64,000 bases of DNA. It comes from Diadophis punctatus similis. Its lineage: Eukaryota > Chordata > Lepidosauria > Squamata > Dipsadidae. The DNA is taken from NCBI GenBank assembly GCA_023053685.1, contig JALIGW010000002.1, positions 255,675,346-255,739,345 on the forward strand, given 5' to 3'. The position numbers and the translations under genes were made by a program. Shown in pieces: positions 14,191 to 26,231 of this stretch (positions within the stretch are counted from its first letter, which is position 1; the number at the start of each line of letters is the position of its first letter). The notes below the pieces were generated by a model. The model had not been told where the DNA came from. It was given only the letters and a program-made list of their open reading frames with translations, and did no database searches.

Positions 14191-14893
14191 TTTGTCCACT
14201 GGGAAGGAAAGAGACAGGATGGAAACAGGAAACGGTTCAACTTCATCTTTTTAAGCTTGAAGGCACAACGTAAGATTTCTTCCTGTCCTGCCCAGGAAAC
14301 CTCCATTTTTGCCTCTTCTACGCTCTGCCTTTCATAGGCTCCATCCTGGGGCCAAGAATAAAAGGAGAAGACTAAACCCACCACATGCTGAAGAAGAAAC
14401 CTCAGTTAGATTGTTCTCCTAACCTTTTGGAACAACACATGGAAGTTTATACTCTTAGCAACCAAAGCATTTGTTCCCTCCCACACTCTGCAGTTTAAAA
14501 CCCAAGAAATTAGTGGTATTCCAGCAACCCAGGAAACATGCGTGCAAGGACAGGTGGTGTTGGAAATGACCTAGCACGGGTCTGGGAAGGAATTTAGTCA
14601 AAACTATCTTTCCTTAAAAGAAATCTCTCATGATGGAGCAGGAGCCAAAATGCAAGTCAAGGTGGCCCCTACAAGAGTCGGTCTTCTGGGAAAGGCAAAC
14701 CATAGGCTTGCTCTGAAGGGAGGGAATTCCTTTGTGCGCCTTAAGTCTCCTAGCTTGAAGAGGGAGTTCTATCTTTCTTATTGGGTCACCATGTACTAAG
14801 TCCAACGACTAAGACACGCGAAGATACAGAGAATTAAGGATAACTAGAATCTTTCTAGAAAATCTCCAGTCCAGTGGAACAGTCTTCCCTTAC

Positions 14894-15010
14894 CTAGTGA
14901 GGTATCCTGATCTTGATTTTTATCCTTGGGGATCCCTCTGAAAGACAAATCATGAGAAAGATTTGTGCGATCCACCCAATTACTCCCCATTCCTGGAAGG
15001 ACCTTAGAAC
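14894..15010 (-). pseudogene. SCAN-KRAB linker exon, 117-bp frameshifted version (ZNF A)
   Basis: Splice sites are intact (TTTCAG acceptor, TAG|GTAAGG donor), but the exon is 13 bases shorter than its ZNF C counterpart. Read in the ZNF C entry phase it reaches a stop at its end. It may now be an untranslated exon. Confidence 0.7.
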
Positions 15011-15108
15011 CTGAAATATAAGCAAAGAGGAGCAGTTAAGAGGACAGGAGAAAAGAGGGTGTGGATTTTACTTTCTGCCCACAAAACCCTTGTGTCCATC
15101 AGTTTGAA

Positions 15109-15345
15109 GAGCTGAAGTGGTGCAGTGGTTAAATGCAGCCACTGCAGGCTGACTGCTAGTTCAGCAGTTCAGCTGTTCAAATCTCACTAGGCTCAAGGTT
15201 GACTCAGCCTTCCATCCTTCTGAGATCGGTAAAATGAGGACCCAGATTGTTGGGGGCAATATGCTGAATTCTGTAAACCGCTTAGAGAGGGCTGAAAAGC
15301 ACTAGGAAGCGGTATATAAGTCTAAGTGCTATTGCTATTGCTATA
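15109..15345 (+). mobile_element. tRNA-derived SINE
   Basis: Same family as 9205-9449. It splits CATCAGTTGCGATGGATGAG, which is uninterrupted at 540-560, and the related sequence at 33965. It is therefore specific to this copy. Confidence 0.85.
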
Positions 15346-15540
15346 GTTGCGATGGATGAGACCCAATGGGAGAAACGCTCCAAATGAGAGACTCTTTGGA
15401 AGGACACAAGAACAATTTCACTAATGAGGTTCTCTTAATATCTAATATTAATATTAATCTCCCAAACCCCATCAGGGAGAAATGGAAGAATTCAAGCATG
15501 TGAAGATCCCTTCATGTTCCCCAAAAGAGGCTTCTCTCAC

Positions 15541-15640
15541 CTGGAGCTTTTCCTGCTTCTCCTCTTGTCTTCCAGGCTCAGAAGGGATCTTCCAGCCACT
15601 GGCACCGCCGGGCAACTGGTCTCCGCTGGCTCTCCAAAGA
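15541..15640 (-). pseudogene. SCAN exon relic (ZNF A unit)
   Basis: The donor CAG|GTGAGAG is intact and the adjoining codons align with the end of the ZNF C SCAN exon, but the SCAN core is gone. Confidence 0.6.
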
Positions 15641-15911
15641 TCCTCCCAGGCTCGGAATCTGAATCGAAATGGAGATGTGAGCAGGAGGTTTCTCTAGGCT
15701 TCCTTCTCTCCTCCCACCTGCCCCATTCTTGAATCTCCCCCCATGTACAGCCAAGAGCAGTTATGGGGCGGATTTCCCCGCTCCCTCCAACTTCAGAATC
15801 TCCTTTCCTTCCTTGGGAAGGATCTGACAAGCGGGACCCCTTCTTGCCCGCCCCCAACAGATTCCCAGGGACCAACTCTCAGCCTGAACCGCCCAACGAC
15901 TCAGACGGAGT

Positions 15912-15969
15912 GGAGCATGCGCAGTGGCCTCGTCAGTCGGCAGCCAAGAGCGCGCCCTCTGCTGGCACC
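15912..15969. promoter_or_regulatory. NRF1-like plus CTCF-like motif pair (ZNF A unit)
   Basis: GGAGCATGCGCAGTGG at 15912 is followed by a - strand CCAGCAGAGGGCGCGC at 15952-15967, a very good fit to the CTCF core. Order and spacing match the other units. Confidence 0.65.
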
Positions 15970-16175
15970 TGGGGTGAAATGGCGGCCATGGGGGCAGCTT
16001 TGGAGGCTATGCAGGGGAGCCTCTGCCCGGAGCTGCATCTGCCCTGATGGGCGAGCTCTGCAAGCGGCAACCGGGAGAAGCCAGGCGGAGATCAAAGGCC
16101 GGTTCCGTCCTTTTGGGAGCTCACAAAAGGATTTATACTCCTTGCAGGCAGATGCTCATTTACATCCTTTTAGAG

Positions 16176-16310
16176 CAGTGTTTCTCAACCTTGGCAGTTT
16201 GAAGATGTGTGGATTTCAACTCCCAGAATTCCCCAGCCAGCGTTGCTGGCTGTGGAATTCTGGGAGTTGAAGTCCACACATCTTCAAACTGCCAAGGTTG
16301 AGAAACACTG
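16176..16310. mobile_element. hAT-type palindromic MITE (135 bp)
   Basis: The ends CAGTGTTTCTCAACC and GGTTGAGAAACACTG lie on near-complementary arms. The flanking 8-bp duplication TTTTAGAG is perfect (16168-16175, 16311-16318). The copy at 58702-58836 has the same length. Confidence 0.9.
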
Positions 16311-16846
16311 TTTTAGAGAGTCCTTTATCTGGGTCCTCCTCAGGGTCACCCGGGTAGTGCGAATGGGTGTGGAGCCTTTTTGGAGCTGCTGAAAGGACCG
16401 TGTTGAAGACCCTCATCCAGTCAGAGCTGAAGAAGCTGCTTGGATGAGGAGAGAAACGTCTTCAAAGAAAACCCAGAAAGTCCAGTTGCCTCTTCAAAAA
16501 GCACCTTGGGACAACCATGACCTGGATGGCTGAGAATCTCCACAGACACATTTTAACCTGCTAGTGAGCCTTTCTGAAGCAAGTGGGGACTGAAAAATGG
16601 GGGTGGGGGTGTCTTGAGGTTCGCCCCCTCCCCAAATGTGTCAGAACAACCTCTCAGCAGTCGTTGCCTCCCCTAGACATTGCTTCGCTCAGGGCGCACC
16701 TGAGTCCTCTTTGGGACAACCTTCCCCTCAGGTGAACACGGAAAGTTCCCCTCCAGTTGAGCTGCACACAATCTGCGTAGCCCCTCCCCCTTTTTTCTTT
16801 CTGCTCCAAAAGCTTTCTCCTCAGGGAGAAATCACCAGAGATTCTG

Positions 16847-16890
16847 CCCGGAGACAGATGACTCAACACAATGGAGACTTCCGATTGGCG
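16847..16890 (+). promoter_or_regulatory. MHC class II X/Y boxes (orphan copy 2)
   Basis: CCCGGAGACAGATGACTCA (X) and CCGATTGGCG (Y at 16881) have the spacing of the other copies. The X box is closer to the classical consensus than that of the intact gene. Confidence 0.75.
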
Positions 16891-16984
16891 CAAGCGATTT
16901 CTGGCACGCCCACTTCAAGTATCCTGTCAAGCCCCCCCTCCCTATTCTCCCCTCTCTTGAGGAGGGGGCTTGGGGGAAGCCTCC

Positions 16985-17063
16985 ATGGGCTCCGCCTGTT
17001 GCTGCTGCTGGTGGGGACGTCGGCCGGGAGCCCTGGAAGCGAAGGGGTGAAGGAGGACCCACA
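16985..17063 (+). pseudogene. Orphan MHC class II beta exon 1, frameshifted
   Basis: An ATG at 16985 in the same context as the intact gene is followed by LLLLVGTSAGSPGSEGVKED in a different frame, one base out. A splice donor GTAAGG follows. No further MHC exon is found before ZNF B. Confidence 0.8.
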
Positions 17064-17750
17064 GTAAGGGTGGGGGAGTGGGAGGGGTCATTGATGCTGC
17101 TTGGGGATGAGTTGACTGGGATCCCCCAGGTGAGACATGAGCGAGGTGGGAGCTTGCGTGGCCCCTCCCCTCCCAGTGCGATTCCCTCAGGAGAACTGGG
17201 AAAAGGGGTTCCCAGTGGGGTTGTTGTTAATCGCAAAGTCCTGTCGCCCCATGGACAATGTTCCTCCAGGCCTTCCAGTCTTCTACCATCCTCTGGAGTC
17301 CAATTAAGCTCACACCAACTGCTTCAGTGACTCAATCCAGCCACCTCATTCTCTGTCATATCCTTCTTCTTTTGCCCTCAATCGTTCCCAGTATTAGGCT
17401 CTTCTCCAGTGAGTCCTTGGGTCCCTTGAGAAGCTTATTCTGGCAGGAAGAGCAGAGACAGAGACAGACGCCGCTCTGAGGAAAGAGCCACCATGCGGGG
17501 GGATGTCTTTGGGGTCTTTAGGGAGGGACTAGACTCCTTTCTCTGGGTAAGACACTGAATTGGGCCTCCTTCTGGTCCCCTCTTCTCCCTCAGGGGCCCC
17601 CTTTCCAGCTTCTCTGATGGGAGAAGTCATTCCGCCACTGAGGCAAATGAATCGGACAATCCCCAGATCCCCACACTGGATCTCCTTTCAAACCCTTGGC
17701 CTCCACTCGCCCCCAAAGACCCTTCAGAATAATGATGGTATTTCTTTCAG
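17064..17750. other. Duplicated flank after orphan exon 1
   Basis: Mostly shared with 1722-2280, with a unit-specific piece at 17215-17430. No gene is recognised. Confidence 0.5.
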
Positions 17751-18700
17751 ACATGGGTGAAATTCAGCAGGTTCTGACAGGTTCTGGAAAACCGGTAGCG
17801 GAAATTTTGAATAGTTCAGAGAACCGTCAAATACCACCTCTGACTGGACCCAGAGTGGGGTGAGAGTGGAGATTTTGAAATATCCTTCCCTCAGGAGTGG
17901 GGAGGGAATGAGGATTTTGCAGTATCCTTCCCCTGGAGTGGGGTGGGAATGGAGCAGGTGTGGGTTCCAACTTACTTTGCTGTTGGTTCACTTCCTCCCG
18001 TGCCGTTTGGCTGCGTACAGGGGCACGTGCGTACTTTGTGTGCGCGCGCAGTGCAAAAAATCCCTGGAAAAAACAACACCCCAAAAACAAAATGGCGACT
18101 GCATGCACAGTGCCAGAAACTCGGCTTCTGCGCATGCACAGAAGAAAAAATAAATAAATAAATGCAAAAAAAATATCGATTTAAAAAAAAAAAGATGGCG
18201 GCGCCCACGGACCGGCACTGACTGATCCGGTTTGGTAACGTCATCATGATGTCACTAGCGGACCAGTACCGGTTCGGGCGAACCATGTCACGTAGTGAAT
18301 ATTGTCAGTTGTATGTCTATGCAGGGTGATGCACCCCTATCCTAATATTATGGTACATTCCAATACAAGCAGGACACGTGATGTGATCTTGTACGCATGT
18401 GTGTATTCCTGATTCTCCTTCTTCTTGTGGTTTGGCTCTGACCGGGAGCAGTCGCATTTAATTAGCAAGAATGTAATTATTCAGAATTTTGTTAGAACTT
18501 TAACTTCGGTTTTATTTTTAAATGTCTGAGCTCCGAGAGAAAGATCAAACATCGCCTCTGTGAGATTTATTCTCACCTCTAACAAACCAGTCCAAACCGG
18601 GAGGAACCAACCCCTGGAATGGAGATTTTGTACTATCCTTCCCCTGCCACGCCCACCAAGCCACGCCCACAGAACCGGTAGGGAAAATTTTGAATTTCAT
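17751..18700. mobile_element. hAT-like element carrying an LTR
   Basis: It interrupts TTTCTTTCAGGGCTTCATT, which is uninterrupted at 2262-2280 and nearly so at 38345. Flanks are TCTTTCAG and CTTTTCAG (7 of 8). Ends share TGAAATTC in inverted order. An LTR lies inside at 18303-18584. Confidence 0.6.
18303..18584 (+). mobile_element. LTR-like segment inside the 17751 element
   Basis: TGTCAGTTGT..CTAACA shares the motifs GCAGGGTGATGCA, CACGTGATGTGATC and TACGCATGTGTGTATTCC with the LTRs at 26512-26832 (reverse) and 61048-61392. No matching target duplication is visible. Confidence 0.5.
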
Positions 18701-18857
18701 CTTTTCAGGGCTTCATTTGGAAAAGGAAAGAGTGGAATCGCTGGCTGGAGAATAAGGAATATATTAGACTTACTCAATTGATACATTATTTAATGATATT
18801 AAATGGGAAGATAAATGTAGACGCTGCCTGGACTGTGACTCAAAGTGCAAATCCTTA

Positions 18858-20350
18858 GAATTTGAACAGGTGAAAGAAACAATGATAAAATGGTTAAGAA
18901 ATTTTGGTTATACTATAGAAGTAGATAAGTGGCAGCAACTTTGGGAGAAAAATTATAAATTAACTATGGCAACTGCAGACAAAGAAAATATGTATAAGAT
19001 GTTTTATAGATGGCACATGTCACCAAAAAGGATTGCTAAAATGTTTAAAGATAAATTGATGAAATGTTACAAATGTCAGCATAAACCAGGTACTTTTTAC
19101 CATATGTGGTGGACATGTGCAGAAGCAAAAAAAGTATTGGATCTGGATTCAAAAATGGTTGGGTAAAATAGTGAAAAAAAATATAGAATTGAAACCAGAA
19201 ATATTTTTGTTGGGAATATTGCCAGAAGAATTTACCAAGGAAGATACATATTTGATTGTTCATGTGATTACTGCAGCTAGAATTGTATTTGCACAAAAAT
19301 GGAAAGCAACAAAAATCCCAGCTGATGGAGAAGTGATTAAAAAAATCTTAGACTGTGCAGAGATGAACAGACTGACTATGAAAATTAAAGATAAAGAAGA
19401 TACAGAATTTTATAATGTATGGGTGAAATTTTATGATTGGTTAGAAAATGAATATAAATGAATATATGAATATATATAAAAACAAAATTTGATTGATACT
19501 ATAAAGAGAAGAAAAATGAATATTGATAGATGACAAAACTAAATAGAGGCGGCAGTATTAATTAACATATATCAAAACTATGAAGTATTTGTTTAGAAAT
19601 GACTTATAAATGATAAATGAAGAAATGACACCGATGGGGTAGAAAATTAAAGGGAATAATAAATCAATCTGTTAAATATGAGATGATTTAAGATAAGAAA
19701 CACTCGAGGAAAGGTAAAGAAGGAGAAAGAGGAAGTAGGAGGAAGGGGAAGAGGAGTGGAGTGGAGTGTAGGAAGGGGGAGAGAAGGAGAAGGTAGAGGG
19801 AAGAGCGGGAGATAGAGGGAGGGGCAGGGGTGAAATCCTCCCGGTTCGCCCTGGCCCGTCCTTCGGCGTATAGCCGATGGAACTGGTGGCGGTCGCAGCG
19901 CGGAGCTTCTCCCGCCCGCTTTCCCGGTCCGGCTGAACGCCGCCATTCGGGTTATTTTTCCCTCTGTGCATGCGCGCGCATGCACAGAGGGAAAAATAAC
20001 CCGAATGATTGTGGTCAGCCGGGCCGGGAAAGCGGTGATTGTGTTCAGCCGGGCCAGGAAAGCGGGCAGAAGCTCCGCGCCGCGACCGCTGCCAGTTCCA
20101 TCGGCTATACGCCGAAGGACTGGCCCGGGCGAACCGGGAGGATTTCACCCCTGGGGAGGGGAGTATAAAGAAATAAAGAATAACAGGTAGATGAATGGTA
20201 ATATAAATCAGGTGTAATATAGGAGAATATTTTAAGAACAATTGTATAATAATGTATAATTGTGTTTATCGATATAATCTAAGGTATATGTATTTACTTA
20301 TGTATGGTAATAATGGAGAAAAAGTAAAAAAAAAATTTTTTTTTAAAAAA
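18858..20350 (+). mobile_element. L1-type LINE with target-site duplication
   Basis: L1 ORF2 C-terminal frames (WLRNFGYTIEVDKWQQLW, CYKCQHKPGTFYHMWWTC) are followed by an A-rich end. It is flanked by GTGCAAATCCTTA and GTGGAAATCCTTA (12 of 13). The unoccupied site is seen at 2409-2425. A hAT palindrome lies inside at 19825. Confidence 0.85.
19825..20153. mobile_element. hAT-type foldback MITE, long palindrome (329 bp)
   Basis: CAGGGGTGAAATCC..GGATTTCACCCCTG ends with a perfect 8-bp duplication GGGAGGGG (19817-19824, 20154-20161). The arms are highly complementary, and the apex is TGCATGCGCGCGCATGCA. One arm has a short internal duplication (TCAGCCGGGCC repeated). Confidence 0.9.
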
Positions 20351-20639
20351 GTGGAAATCCTTAAAGGCCAGAAACACCTTTCAACTTGTAGAAAGAAGCA
20401 AAAGGCTGAAATTTTCTGGTTCCCCTTTGAGTCCTCTGGTGCAAAGGAAGAAATTGGCTGAAGCACTTTCAATACTGCATGGATTATCTCCACAGATGTA
20501 AAATTTACATAATTAGGAAAATTCTAATGAAAATGCCAGGATTTTACAAGCATTGTTCCCAAATTTTAATTGTTTGCTTCTTACATAGAAAAATCTACCT
20601 TACTAATGCTTTTCTCATTCCATGGTTTTTAAGGCATCC

Positions 20640-20902
20640 TTGTGCAATTTGTATTTTTTTTGTATTTGTTTATTTGTCAAGCATATGATTATAAGCAAAG
20701 TCAGATGTGAACTTATTCCACCCCCTTCTAGCACTTTCTAACACAGTGATAGGTAATACCTCTGGAATTAAAAAAAATCTATCCTGGGAGCTCCCCAAAA
20801 TCCATACATTTGTTCAGTTGCTCCTATGGCGATACTCTGAAAGAAGGAACTGTTCACGTTTTTTCACAGATGTTATTATTTTTACACTTCATATCTTTAG
20901 AT
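20640..20902. other. 3' flank of a ZNF unit
   Basis: CCCCAAAATCCATACATTTGTTCAGTT-like sequence here also lies next to the ZNF C 3' end at 42250. This marks the unit junction. No gene is seen. Confidence 0.45.
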
Positions 20903-21304
20903 CAGGGGTCTCAAACTCAATTTGATTGAGGGCCAGATCAGCATTTTGATTGTCCTCCAGGGGCCCTGGTGGTGAGGGGGGCGGGTGTGCCTGGGGGAAG
21001 GGGAGAGGCCTCAACTGACTGGGTGTGGCCAAGGTGTGTGGCCGGCTTGGCACAGCTCCTGTGGGCGGTGCCTGTGTGGGCCAGGCAGGTTTTGGGAGGG
21101 AATCCAGGTGTCTGTTGGGTGAAGCGGTGGGCGGGAGGCTTGTCCCGAAGAGTGAGGTGAAGAGAGGCAGGGGGCGGGACAGCTACAGCTGGAAACCCAT
21201 TAGCCATGTGCTGCCCCCCCTTTGTGTGTATGGGGGGAAGATTTCCCGCTGTAGACACAGGTGGCTGGCCCTATCCAGCCCATGCAACTTGAGTTTCACA
21301 CCCA
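20903..21304. mobile_element. hAT-type element, CAGGGGTCTCAAACTC end
   Basis: It is flanked by a perfect 8-bp duplication CTTTAGAT (20895-20902 and 21305-21312). The right end is degenerate (GAGTTTCACACCCA). Confidence 0.8.
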
Positions 21305-21587
21305 CTTTAGATGGTTTCATATCATAGTGGATCCTTTTACACAAATTAAGGACACTTCAGTCCCCCAAGGATCTCCCTCCCATCCTGTATGTAGCCCTGA
21401 TGTGGCTCATATTAATAAGGGAAATCATTTTTTTTTAAATTTTATTGATACATTTTTCTTTAACATACATAACTGCTTAGTGAACAGTGTATTGTCTGGG
21501 TCAATTTACTTGTACATAATAACAGTAATAATAATAATGTTATTCACTTATACCTAGAAATAATCCTCCAACTTCTAATTATTACCT

Positions 21588-23395
21588 CTATTGTCTAACC
21601 ATTGATAAAACAAATCCCATGTTAAAAAATATTCTGCGTCTTCTTTGTCCTTCATCTTTACTGTTAACCTATCCATTTCTGCACAATCTAGTATTCTTCT
21701 AATTATATTCTCGTCTGAGCGAGTTTCCTCAATCTATATGTTGTTTTAACATTTTCTCTAACCATGTGTGTATTTTCGTCCTTTTTTTTTTTTTTTTTTT
21801 TTGCCTTTGGGCATGTCCACCACATATGGTAATAAGAACCCGGTATCTGATTACATTTCCAATATTTGGTGGACATGTTTTTAAACATGTTTGCTACCCT
21901 TCCCAAATGCCACCTGTAAAACATTTTCTACAGGTTTTCCTTTAAATTAGTTGCCATTGTCAATTTATCATTTCTATCCCAAGGTTTTTGCCATCTATCT
22001 AATTCTATGGTATATCCAAAGCTTTTTGCCCATACTATCATTGTTTCTTTCACTTGTTCATCTTCCATTTTAAGGCTTAATAGAAAGCTATATACTTTTT
22101 AAATTAATTTTTCATCCGTCGCTAATAGTATCCGGTCAAGGGTTGTTGACTCTTTATAGAACCCATGTGTCTTTGTGTCTTTCTCATATCTCGATTGTAT
22201 TTGCAGGTGTGGCAACCATGCTAGGTCCACAACTTGGTTTTGTAGTTCCTGTTTTATTTTTAGTTCCCCTTCCTCATTCAGAATGTCTTTATATGTTACA
22301 ATATTTTCCAAATTTACAACATTTGGATGTATCAGTGCTTCCATTGTGGAAAGCCAAGCTGGTATTTTCATATAGTTTTTTGTTTTAACCTTTTAAGAGT
22401 AGAGCGTTTCTTACATCATGTCTTTGAAAATATCTATGCATTTTATTCTTTTCATATCACAAAAAGGCATGCCATCCCAATTAAAGATCATGTCCCTCCA
22501 ACAATAGTACTCTTTTATGTCTTAAGATTTATCCATTTTCTCACCCTAGTACGGGAGCCTGGTAATAAAGCTCCCAACCCGGCAGCCCAAACCCCCATTG
22601 TTTTTAGATTCTTGCAGCATTTTCAGTCTTATTCTTGCTCTTTTTTCTTGCCTAACATATTTCAAGATTATTGTATTTAGCTCATCAAAGTATTTTCTCC
22701 TCTAATTTTATAGGGATCGTTTGGAACAAAAAAAGTACCTTCGGCAGGATATTCATTTTTATGGTTGCTATTCTTCCTCTCATTGACAGTTGCAAGGTTT
22801 TCCAGTTTTGTAGGTTGTTATCAATCATTGCCAACGATGTGGAATGCCTGTCTTGGTTAATATTGACTGAACATCCTGCTTAATGTAAAGATTATTTACT
22901 CAGCTCTCTGTTCTGTTTAAGGAAAAGATTAAACTAGCAATCATGCACTCACCTATATGTTTGACATGTCTGTCTGTATTATTCAGAGGTTTCTTTAGAT
23001 ATTAACTTGTTACTAGTTAGCTATCTTTGGGGTAAGTCAATTTTTGTAATTGTGTACACAAGAAGTTTGCTATAAGAATAAACACAAGCTGACCGAGAAG
23101 AGAGAGCTTCTGAACACAGAGGCTTCTTCTCAACCCAGAGAGGTTATTTCCGAGCTCGGAACAGCTTTGATCAGAAAATCATGTCTTCGTGTCCATGATT
23201 ACTACACAGTTCTCCAAGTCCAATTTAATTTGTTGTATTAATTTTTTATACTTATTTCTTAAATTATTGCACATCTTGCTGTTAAGTATACTCCCAAATA
23301 TTTAACTTTCTTGACTACCTGAAGGTCTGTCTTTGTTAATTCATTTTTCTGTTTATTTCTAAGGGAAATAAGTTGATTGCTGTCCACAGGATATT
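21588..23395 (-). mobile_element. L1-type LINE (reverse) at the 3' end of ZNF B, split by an LTR
   Basis: Orthologous in position and sequence to 4493-5965 beside ZNF A (FYRWHLGRVANMF, KYLGVYLTARC). Unlike that copy it is interrupted at 22809-23206. Confidence 0.8.
22809..23206 (+). mobile_element. Probable solo LTR inside L1
   Basis: TGTAG and CTACA ends, AATAAA at about 23078, and CAGTT on both sides. The uninterrupted L1 is seen at 5770-5800. About 398 bp. Confidence 0.6.
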
Positions 23396-23469
23396 TTTCT
23401 GCCCACTGTGGATTCTTTCTTGAGAAGCATTCTCTTTTCACAAAAATTCCTTCCACATTCCGTACCTTT

Positions 23470-25631
23470 CTATTTCCCTCCGGTGTGAATCCTCTTATGG
23501 AAAACAAGGTTACTGTTAAATCTGAAGCTCTTCCCACATTCCAGGCATTTATAAGGTTTCTCTCCTGTGTGGGTCCTTTTATGGGAAGTCAGAGACCTAC
23601 TGGCAGCGAAGGTCTTTCCACACTCTGTGCACTTATAAGGTTTTTCTCCTGTATGTTTCCTGTTATGAGAAATAAGTTCACTGCTTCGGCTGAAGCTCTT
23701 CCCACACTCTATACATTTGTAGGGTTTCTCTCCTGTGTGGATCCTCTCATGAGAACAAAGGGAACTCTTGTAAGTGAAGCTCTCTCCACACTCCAGGCAT
23801 GTATAGGGTTTATCTCCCGTGTGGACCCGTTTATGGAGGATCAGGTAACTGCTCTTTTTATAGCTCTTTCCACAATCCATGCATTTATAGGGTTTTTCTC
23901 CTGTGTGGACCAGTTTATGGGTAGCAAGGTCACAGCTTTGCCTGAAGCCCTTCCCACAGTCTAGGCATTTATACGGTTTTTCTCCTGTGTGGATCCGTTT
24001 ATGAGAAGTAAGAGAACTCTTTACACTGAAGCTCTTTCCACACTCCATGCATTCATAGGGTTTTTCTCCTGTGTGGATCCGTTTATGGGAAGTAAGAGTA
24101 CCGCTTTGGCTGAAGCCCTTTCCACAGTCTAGGCATTTATAGGGTTTTTCTCCTGTGTGGATCAGTTTATGACAATTAAGAGAACTCTTTCCCTTGAAGC
24201 TCTTCCCACACTCCATGCATTTAAAGGGTTTTTGTTCTGTATGTACCTTTTTATGGGATGTAAGGGAAGACTTCGTAGTGAACCTTTGTCCACAATCCAC
24301 ACATTTATAAGGTTTTTCCCCTGAATGGATCCTTCTATGGCACATCAGGTAATTACTACTTGTGAAGCTCTTCCCACATTCTATGCATTTAAAGGGTTTT
24401 TCGCCAGTATGTGTCCTTTTATGGGAAGTAAGGGAATACTTCCTACTGAACCTTTGTCCACAATCCACACATTTGTAAGGTTTTCTCCCTGTATGGATCC
24501 TTTTGTGGCATATGAGGTAACTACTAGTGCTGAAGCTCTTCCCACACTGTTTGCATTTAAAGGGTTTTTCTCCTGTGTGCATCCGTTTATGAGAAGACAG
24601 AGCACTCTTTACACTGAAGCTCTTTCCACACTCCGTGCATTTATAGGGTTTTTCTCCTGTGTGGACCAGTTTATGGGAAGCAAGAGTACTGTTTTGGCGG
24701 AAGCCCTTCCCACAGTCTAGGCATTTGTAGGGTTTTGCCCCTGTATGGATCCGTTTATGACAATTAAGAGCACTGTTTACCCTGAAGCTCTTCCCACATT
24801 CTATGCATTTATAGGGTTTTTCTCCTGTATGTATCCTTTTATGGGACGTAAGTGAACATTTCATACTGAACCTTTTCCCACAATCCACACATTTATAAGG
24901 TTTTTCCCTTGAATGGACCCTTCTATGGCACATCAAGTAAATACTACTTTTGAAGCTCTTCCCACATTCTATGCATTTAAAGGGTTTTTCTGCAGTATGT
25001 ATCCTTTTATGGGAAGTAAGGTAACCCTTCCTACTGAACCTTTCCCCACAATCCACACATTTATAAGGTTTTTCCCCTGAATGGATCCTTTTGTGGCATG
25101 TCAAGACACTACTAATTCTGAAGCTCTTCCCACATTCTATGCATTTAAAGGGTTTTTCTCCAGTATGTATCCTTTTATGGGAAGTAAGGGAACACTTCCT
25201 ACAGAACCTTTTTCCACAATCCACACATTTATGGATCTTTTTATGAGAAGTTAAATTAACTCTTCTCCCAATGTTTTTTCCACAGTTCCCACCGTTGTAG
25301 GGCTTCTCCCTTGCCTGGTTCATTTTATGTGATGTAAGATTCTTACTGTTGGAGCTTTTTCCAGATTTGCAATGGTTACCAAATTTGGGGTTTGCTTTGG
25401 ATCTTTTTCTACTTTGACATTTCTCCGTATTTTCTTTGGAATCGTGTTGGGTCCGGAAACGATCCAGTTCCACACATTCAAGAATAGATTTTTCTCTCCA
25501 ATTGTGCTTCTTTTCAGGTTTCCTCCTTCCCCATTTATTTGTAGATATCTCCTCAGGAATTTCAGTTTCGATTATTTGCACTGGCATTAAATTTGGCTCT
25601 TGGTCATTTTCTTTCTTCTGTGCATCAAATG
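23470..25631 (-). CDS. ZNF B terminal exon: KRAB-C2H2 zinc-finger protein
   Basis: The exon starts at 25631 after CCCCGCAAG in phase 1 and runs open to a stop at 23470. Joined to the exons at 32958-33032 and 26232-26358 it gives 787 codons. Residues 69 to about 200 form a charged linker with decayed finger remnants (a CGKN..HKKIH unit among them). Twenty-one C2H2 fingers follow to the C-terminus, mostly 28 residues each with TGEKP(Y/F) linkers, a few altered to TAEKP, SREKP, TGAKP or TEQKP. Such arrays bind DNA in the nucleus, and the KRAB box makes repression likely; the target is unknown. It is the intact sister of ZNF A and lacks the stop at the CLECG position of finger 18. Confidence 0.92.
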
Positions 25632-26231
25632 CTTGCGGGGGAAGAAAAATAAATTAGAATAATCTACAATTTTGACTTTGATGTCCCTATGCATACATTT
25701 ATCTACTATTGAGCATCTGCGGAGAAAGGAACGAGGGAAATGACAGCATGAATATTAGTTATCAACTTAAAAGACTACCATGTCTGCTCATCTAATCCTC
25801 ATTCTTGGCAGTTAAAAATTTAAAGCAAGAACATGTCTTGACATCTGAATGTGGCACACAAATTGTCTCAGCTATGACCCACCCAACATGCATTCAATAA
25901 GACAACATATGTCATTGCAACACAAAGCAAAACAAAATTTGTGGCTTAGTAGGACAACTGCAACAGGCAAAAACATCCTCTCCCTAATCATCTTGCCAAT
26001 CACTCTGCAGTAATGACCCAGGGCCCAAGGATGACTACAAGACTGAACGTCAACCCTTGCTGGTCACCACACTGATCTCTTTCTTCTAAATAAAACTGCT
26101 ACTTAGAAGACCTTGAAGGGGGACTGGAATTAATGTAAGAGAAAAAAGGAAGACATACAGATCTAAGTTGAAAATAAAGTATCTAGTGACACTTTGCCCT
26201 GGTTTAAATTTTCCTCCAGAAGAACTCTTAC

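Noticed and set aside
16985..17066. Functional second MHC class II beta gene
   Set aside because: The leader frame is shifted by one base and no exons 2-6 lie downstream in the window.
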